Assembly (NCBI RefSeq): GCF_002834225.1
Contig: NZ_NNSR01000069.1
Coordinates: 78,428 to 142,427 of the forward strand
DNA: 64,000 bases
Direction: 5' to 3'
Origin: Ruminococcus bromii
GTDB taxonomy: Bacteria; Bacillota; Clostridia; Oscillospirales; Acutalibacteraceae
Part shown: positions 61,407 to 64,000 of the stretch, in pieces
How the letters are laid out: every line of letters begins with the position of its first letter
Position numbering within the stretch: the first letter of the stretch is position 1
Notes under the pieces: generated by a model
Database searches by the model: none
What the model was told of the DNA's origin: nothing
The model's input: only the letters and a program-made list of their open reading frames with translations
Position numbers and translations under genes: made by a program

Positions 61407-61435
61407 ATTATAGCACATATTCATTTATGTGTAAA
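61407..61435 (-). promoter_or_regulatory. Promoter of the SPKTG protein gene
   Basis: Minus strand TTTACA (61430-61435), 17-bp spacer, TATAAT (61407-61412). AGGAGG precedes the ATG. Confidence 0.75.
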
Positions 61436-61532
61436 GTCTAAAAGAACAAAAATATTTTTTAAATACAACCAAAAATATGGGCTGTTTCTTGTTAAAAACG
61501 CAAAAAATACAGCTTTTTTACACCGAAAGCTA

Positions 61533-61561
61533 TTGCATATAAACTGCTGAAAATGTATAAT
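61533..61561 (+). promoter_or_regulatory. nadA promoter
   Basis: TTGCAT (61533-61538), 17-bp spacer, TATAAT (61556-61561), about 40 bases before the ATG. Confidence 0.72.
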
Positions 61562-61601
61562 AAAGGGGAGTAATTTTAATTACCTTGAAAGGAAAGCTAT
61601 T

Positions 61602-62516
61602 ATGAATATTTCATCAATACAGGAACAGATTCTCAAGCTGAAAAATGAAAAGGATGTCTGTATTCTTGCCCACAGCTATCAGGCACATGAGATTATTGAA
61701 ATTGCGGATTACACAGGCGACAGCTACAAGCTGAGTGTTGATGCAAGCAAAGCCGAAAACAAGAACATTCTTATGTGCGGTGTAAGATTTATGGCTGAAA
61801 CCTGCAAAATTCTTTCACCTGAAAAAACTGTTTACCTTGCACAGCCTGTTGCCGGCTGCAGTATGGCAGATCAGATGGACAAACAGCTTATTTCTCAGGT
61901 TAAGAAAATGTACCCCGATTACACAGTTGTTGCATACATCAACACTACGGCAGAACTCAAAACTATTTGTGATGTATGCGTAACAAGCTCATCAGCTGTT
62001 AAAATAGTAAACAATCTTGACAATAAGAACATTCTCTTTATCCCCGACTGCAACCTCGGCGACTATGTTGCAAAGCAGTGCCCCGACAAGAACATCAAGC
62101 TTCTCAACGGTGGTTGTCCGATTCATGCCTGCGTAAATGTTGATGATGTTAAGAAGGCTAAGGAGCTTCATCCGAACGCACTCGTTCTTGTTCATCCCGA
62201 ATGCACTCCCGAAGTTGTTGCAATGGCTGATTATGTCGGCTCAACATCGGGCATAATGAATTATGCAAAGGAATCCGACGCAAAGGAATTTATTATCGGT
62301 ACAGAAATCAGCATTGCCGAACATTTGCAGTATGAATGTCCGGACAAGAATTTCTACGGTCTTACATTAAAGCTCATCTGCCCGAATATGAAATCAACAA
62401 CACTTGTTGATGTTTACAACTGCCTTAACGGCAACGGCGGAGAGGAAATCAAGCTTGATGATCAGACTATCACAGACGCAAGAAAGTGCATTGACGAAAT
62501 GATCAGACTCGGCTGA
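61602..62516 (+). CDS. nadA: Quinolinate synthase
   Basis: NadA condenses iminoaspartate and dihydroxyacetone phosphate to quinolinate for NAD synthesis, using a [4Fe-4S] cluster held by three cysteines. The 304-residue protein has LAHSYQAHEI near the start and the cluster cysteines in LMCGVRFMAE, VCVTSSSAVKIV and, toward the end, CPNMKSTTLVDVYNCL. HPECTPEVVAMADYVGSTSG is a further NadA signature. nadB and nadC are not adjacent, which is less common in Clostridia. mnmA follows 39 bases later. Confidence 0.96.
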   Translation: MNISSIQEQILKLKNEKDVCILAHSYQAHEIIEIADYTGDSYKLSVDASKAENKNILMCGVRFMAETCKILSPEKTVYLAQPVAGCSMADQMDKQLISQVKKMYPDYTVVAYINTTAELKTICDVCVTSSSAVKIVNNLDNKNILFIPDCNLGDYVAKQCPDKNIKLLNGGCPIHACVNVDDVKKAKELHPNALVLVHPECTPEVVAMADYVGSTSGIMNYAKESDAKEFIIGTEISIAEHLQYECPDKNFYGLTLKLICPNMKSTTLVDVYNCLNGNGGEEIKLDDQTITDARKCIDEMIRLG

Positions 62517-62555
62517 TAAATTACTTATGAACGCAAATCTGTTCGGGAGGAATAA

Positions 62556-63629
62556 ATGACTAACAAAGCATTGATTGCAATGAGCGGAGGAGTTGACAGC
62601 TCGGTTGCCGCATTTCTTACCAAGGATATGGGATATGACGCAACGGGCATTACCCTCAAGCTCTTTGATAACGAAGATATCGGTGAAAAGCGAGAAAAAA
62701 CCTGTTGTTCTCTTGATGACATTGATGATGCAAGGAGAGTTTGCCTCAAACTCGGCATTCCCTACTATGTCTATAACTTCAAGGACAGCTTTAAGGAAAA
62801 TGTAATCAACCGCTTTATCAGAGCCTATGAAAACGGTACAACACCGAATCCCTGCATTGACTGCAACCGCTTTATCAAATTTGAAAAGCTCATTCGCCGT
62901 GCAGAAGAGCTTGACTTTGACTGCGTTGTCACGGGGCATTACTCGACAATTGAGTATGACAAGGGTGCAGACCGCTATTTGCTGAAAAAATCGGTTGACA
63001 GCACAAAAGACCAAAGCTATGTGCTGTACTGTCTTACACAAAGACAGCTTGCAAAAACACTTCTTCCTCTTGGCACATATACAAAGGAAAAGGTGCGTGA
63101 AATTGCAAATGAGCTTGGTTTGATAAACGCACGAAAACACGACAGTCAGGACATTTGCTTTGTTCCAGACGGGGACTATGCAAAATTCATTGAGCAGTAC
63201 ACGGGCAGAACTTATCCTAACGGTAATTTTGTTGATACCAAAGGTCATATTCTCGGTGAACACAAGGGAATTATCCGTTACACCGTAGGTCAGCGAAAAG
63301 GTCTTGGACTTGCACTCCCCCACCCTATGTATGTTAAGGAAAAGAATCTTGACACCAACGAGGTTATTCTCTGCGATAACAACGAGCTTTTCTCAAAGGA
63401 GCTTTATACAACGGACATAAACCTCATCACCTGTGACAAAATCGACAAGCCGATTAAAGTCAAGGCGAGAGTTCGTTACAGCCAGCCCGAAAAGGACGCA
63501 ATCGTTGAACAGATTGACGATAACACCCTGCACATTGTCTTTGACGAACCGCAAAGAGCAATCTCAAAAGGTCAGGCAGCAGTCCTCTATGACGGTGAAT
63601 ATGTAGTTGGCGGCGGAACGATTTTGTAA
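62556..63629 (+). CDS. mnmA: tRNA-specific 2-thiouridylase MnmA
   Basis: MnmA thiolates U34 of Lys, Glu and Gln tRNAs using ATP and persulfide sulfur. The 357-residue protein has the PP-loop AMSGGVDSSVAAFL (8-21), the conserved cysteine in TPNPCIDCNRFIKF, VTGHYSTIEY, and the catalytic persulfide cysteine in RKHDSQDICFVPDGDY. KGQAAVLYDG appears near the end. GGGAGG lies before the ATG. It is probably cotranscribed with nadA. Confidence 0.95.
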   Translation: MTNKALIAMSGGVDSSVAAFLTKDMGYDATGITLKLFDNEDIGEKREKTCCSLDDIDDARRVCLKLGIPYYVYNFKDSFKENVINRFIRAYENGTTPNPCIDCNRFIKFEKLIRRAEELDFDCVVTGHYSTIEYDKGADRYLLKKSVDSTKDQSYVLYCLTQRQLAKTLLPLGTYTKEKVREIANELGLINARKHDSQDICFVPDGDYAKFIEQYTGRTYPNGNFVDTKGHILGEHKGIIRYTVGQRKGLGLALPHPMYVKEKNLDTNEVILCDNNELFSKELYTTDINLITCDKIDKPIKVKARVRYSQPEKDAIVEQIDDNTLHIVFDEPQRAISKGQAAVLYDGEYVVGGGTIL

Positions 63630-63748
63630 AAATTTATAAATATTCTCAATAAATATCAGTCGCAAGGCCGCCAATCGAGTCGATTGTAAAATCGGTTTGA
63701 CCTTATACAAATTATTTATTCGTTGTTAGGCTGTTTTCTTGCAGCCTC

Positions 63749-63796
63749 TTTCTTTACGGTCGGCTTCAAATCCCTTCGGATTCTTGGCAAACCAAA
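63749..63796 (+). repeat. 48-bp direct repeat, copy 1
   Basis: Starts TTTCTTTACGGTCGGCTTCA and ends TTGGCAAACCAAA. It is identical to copy 2 at 63953-64000, with a period of 204 bases. Confidence 0.92.
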
Positions 63797-63952
63797 ACTA
63801 AAAGCACCCATGAAGGGTGTCATACTTTCTTTTGGCACAGCTTCTGCCCGAAGTACTTTGTACAGACCTAAACCTCTCACCTCGCCTGTTGCGTCCTGTG
63901 CATAACTATGCCTCCATAAACGCTCCTCCCTAAAAATGCCCCACAGGGGCAT

Positions 63953-64000
63953 TTTCTTTACGGTCGGCTTCAAATCCCTTCGGATTCTTGGCAAACCAAA
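63953..64000 (+). repeat. 48-bp direct repeat, copy 2 (runs to the window edge)
   Basis: All 48 bases match copy 1 up to the last base of the window, so the true repeat may be longer. It directly follows the GGGGCATTTT arm of a hairpin. Confidence 0.92.

Larger units (their letters stand above)
63630..64000. other. Repeat-rich region downstream of mnmA
   Basis: No supported gene. It begins with an imperfect hairpin around CAATCGA-G-TCGATTG (63674-63688). Two copies of a 48-base direct repeat follow, with the hairpins CACCC/GGGTG (about 63808-63822) and AAAATGCCCC-ACA-GGGGCATTTT (63933-63955) between them. An open frame on the minus strand has LPRIRRDLKPTVKK twice, but this only mirrors the DNA repeat. 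Confidence 0.6.

Noticed and set aside
62394..63323. Long open frame (309 codons) antisense to mnmA, and similar long antisense frames over cysT (17657-18544) and cobA-hemD (10565-11281)
   Set aside because: They are mirror frames of well-supported genes, Cys/Phe/Asn-rich with no family features or ribosome sites; shadows of codon bias.
63716..63994. Minus-strand frame with LPRIRRDLKPTVKK twice
   Set aside because: The peptide repeat only reflects the 48-bp DNA repeat; no ribosome site or domain.
1..64000. CRISPR arrays, tRNA/rRNA genes, prophage, transposases, known defence systems
   Set aside because: Scanned by eye on both strands; no spaced short repeats, cloverleaf-like segments or relevant protein families were found. 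A tRNA could have been missed without a scan by a covariance tool.

Overview
This 64 kb window is a stretch of chromosome from a low-to-mid-GC Gram-positive anaerobe. I infer a gut-type member of the Clostridia, probably Oscillospirales/Ruminococcaceae. The grounds are strong AGGAGG ribosome sites, consensus TTGACA/TATAAT promoters, T-tailed terminators, a glgC/glgD pair, a class B sortase with an SPKTG substrate, rubrerythrin, and Clostridia-type THF and FMN riboswitches. I saw no rRNA, tRNA, CRISPR array, prophage or transposase gene.

Region 1 (1-20 kb) is devoted to sulfur. A long leftward operon (metY, sulfite reductase, tusA-like, thioredoxin, sulfur carrier hcyS, E1 enzyme hcyF, JAMM protease hcyD, thioredoxin reductase, aprA, aprB, cysD, then out of the window) runs from sulfate activation to homocysteine. 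It uses APS reductase instead of CysH, and a carrier protein that must be trimmed before it can carry sulfur. An Rrf2 (CymR-like) regulator is divergent from it. Next come a six-gene tetrapyrrole operon (hemA, precorrin-2 dehydrogenase, hemC, cobA-hemD fusion, hemB, hemL) that leads to siroheme, the cofactor of the sulfite reductase, then tcdA, and a sulfate ABC transporter (sbp-cysT-cysW-cysA). The transporter mRNA leader encodes a 24-residue cysteine-containing peptide and holds an anti-Shine-Dalgarno sequence, which looks like a cysteine-sensing translational attenuator.

Region 2 (20-31 kb) is a mixed housekeeping and stress area: rubrerythrin with a PerR/Fur-like box, a Gfo/Idh/MocA oxidoreductase, a small exported protein, a MATE pump, a ClC channel, a CPBP protease fragment, a GNAT acetyltransferase, an intracellular GH13 enzyme, a flavodoxin-like reductase and an iron alcohol dehydrogenase. 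Region 3 (30.4-37.4 kb) has a LysR regulator divergent from a small fabF / acyl-CoA ligase / hotdog thioesterase set. The amtB-PII ammonium operon follows, with a heavily structured leader, and then a dispersed intergenic repeat.

Region 4 (37-49 kb) holds RNase Y, gapA, the glycogen operon glgB-glgC-glgD-glgA (the GlgB lacks its catalytic nucleophile), and two vitamin ECF S-components, each behind its own riboswitch (THF for folT, FMN for ribU). Region 5 (48.5-61.5 kb) is envelope-oriented: alkD, licD, a GT2 glycosyltransferase, a membrane protein, a PepV-like dipeptidase and a YfhO membrane protein in one leftward run, an HD nucleotidase, two LytR-CpsA-Psr proteins, a class B sortase and its likely SPKTG substrate. 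The window ends with nadA, mnmA and the beginning of a 204-bp-period repeat array.
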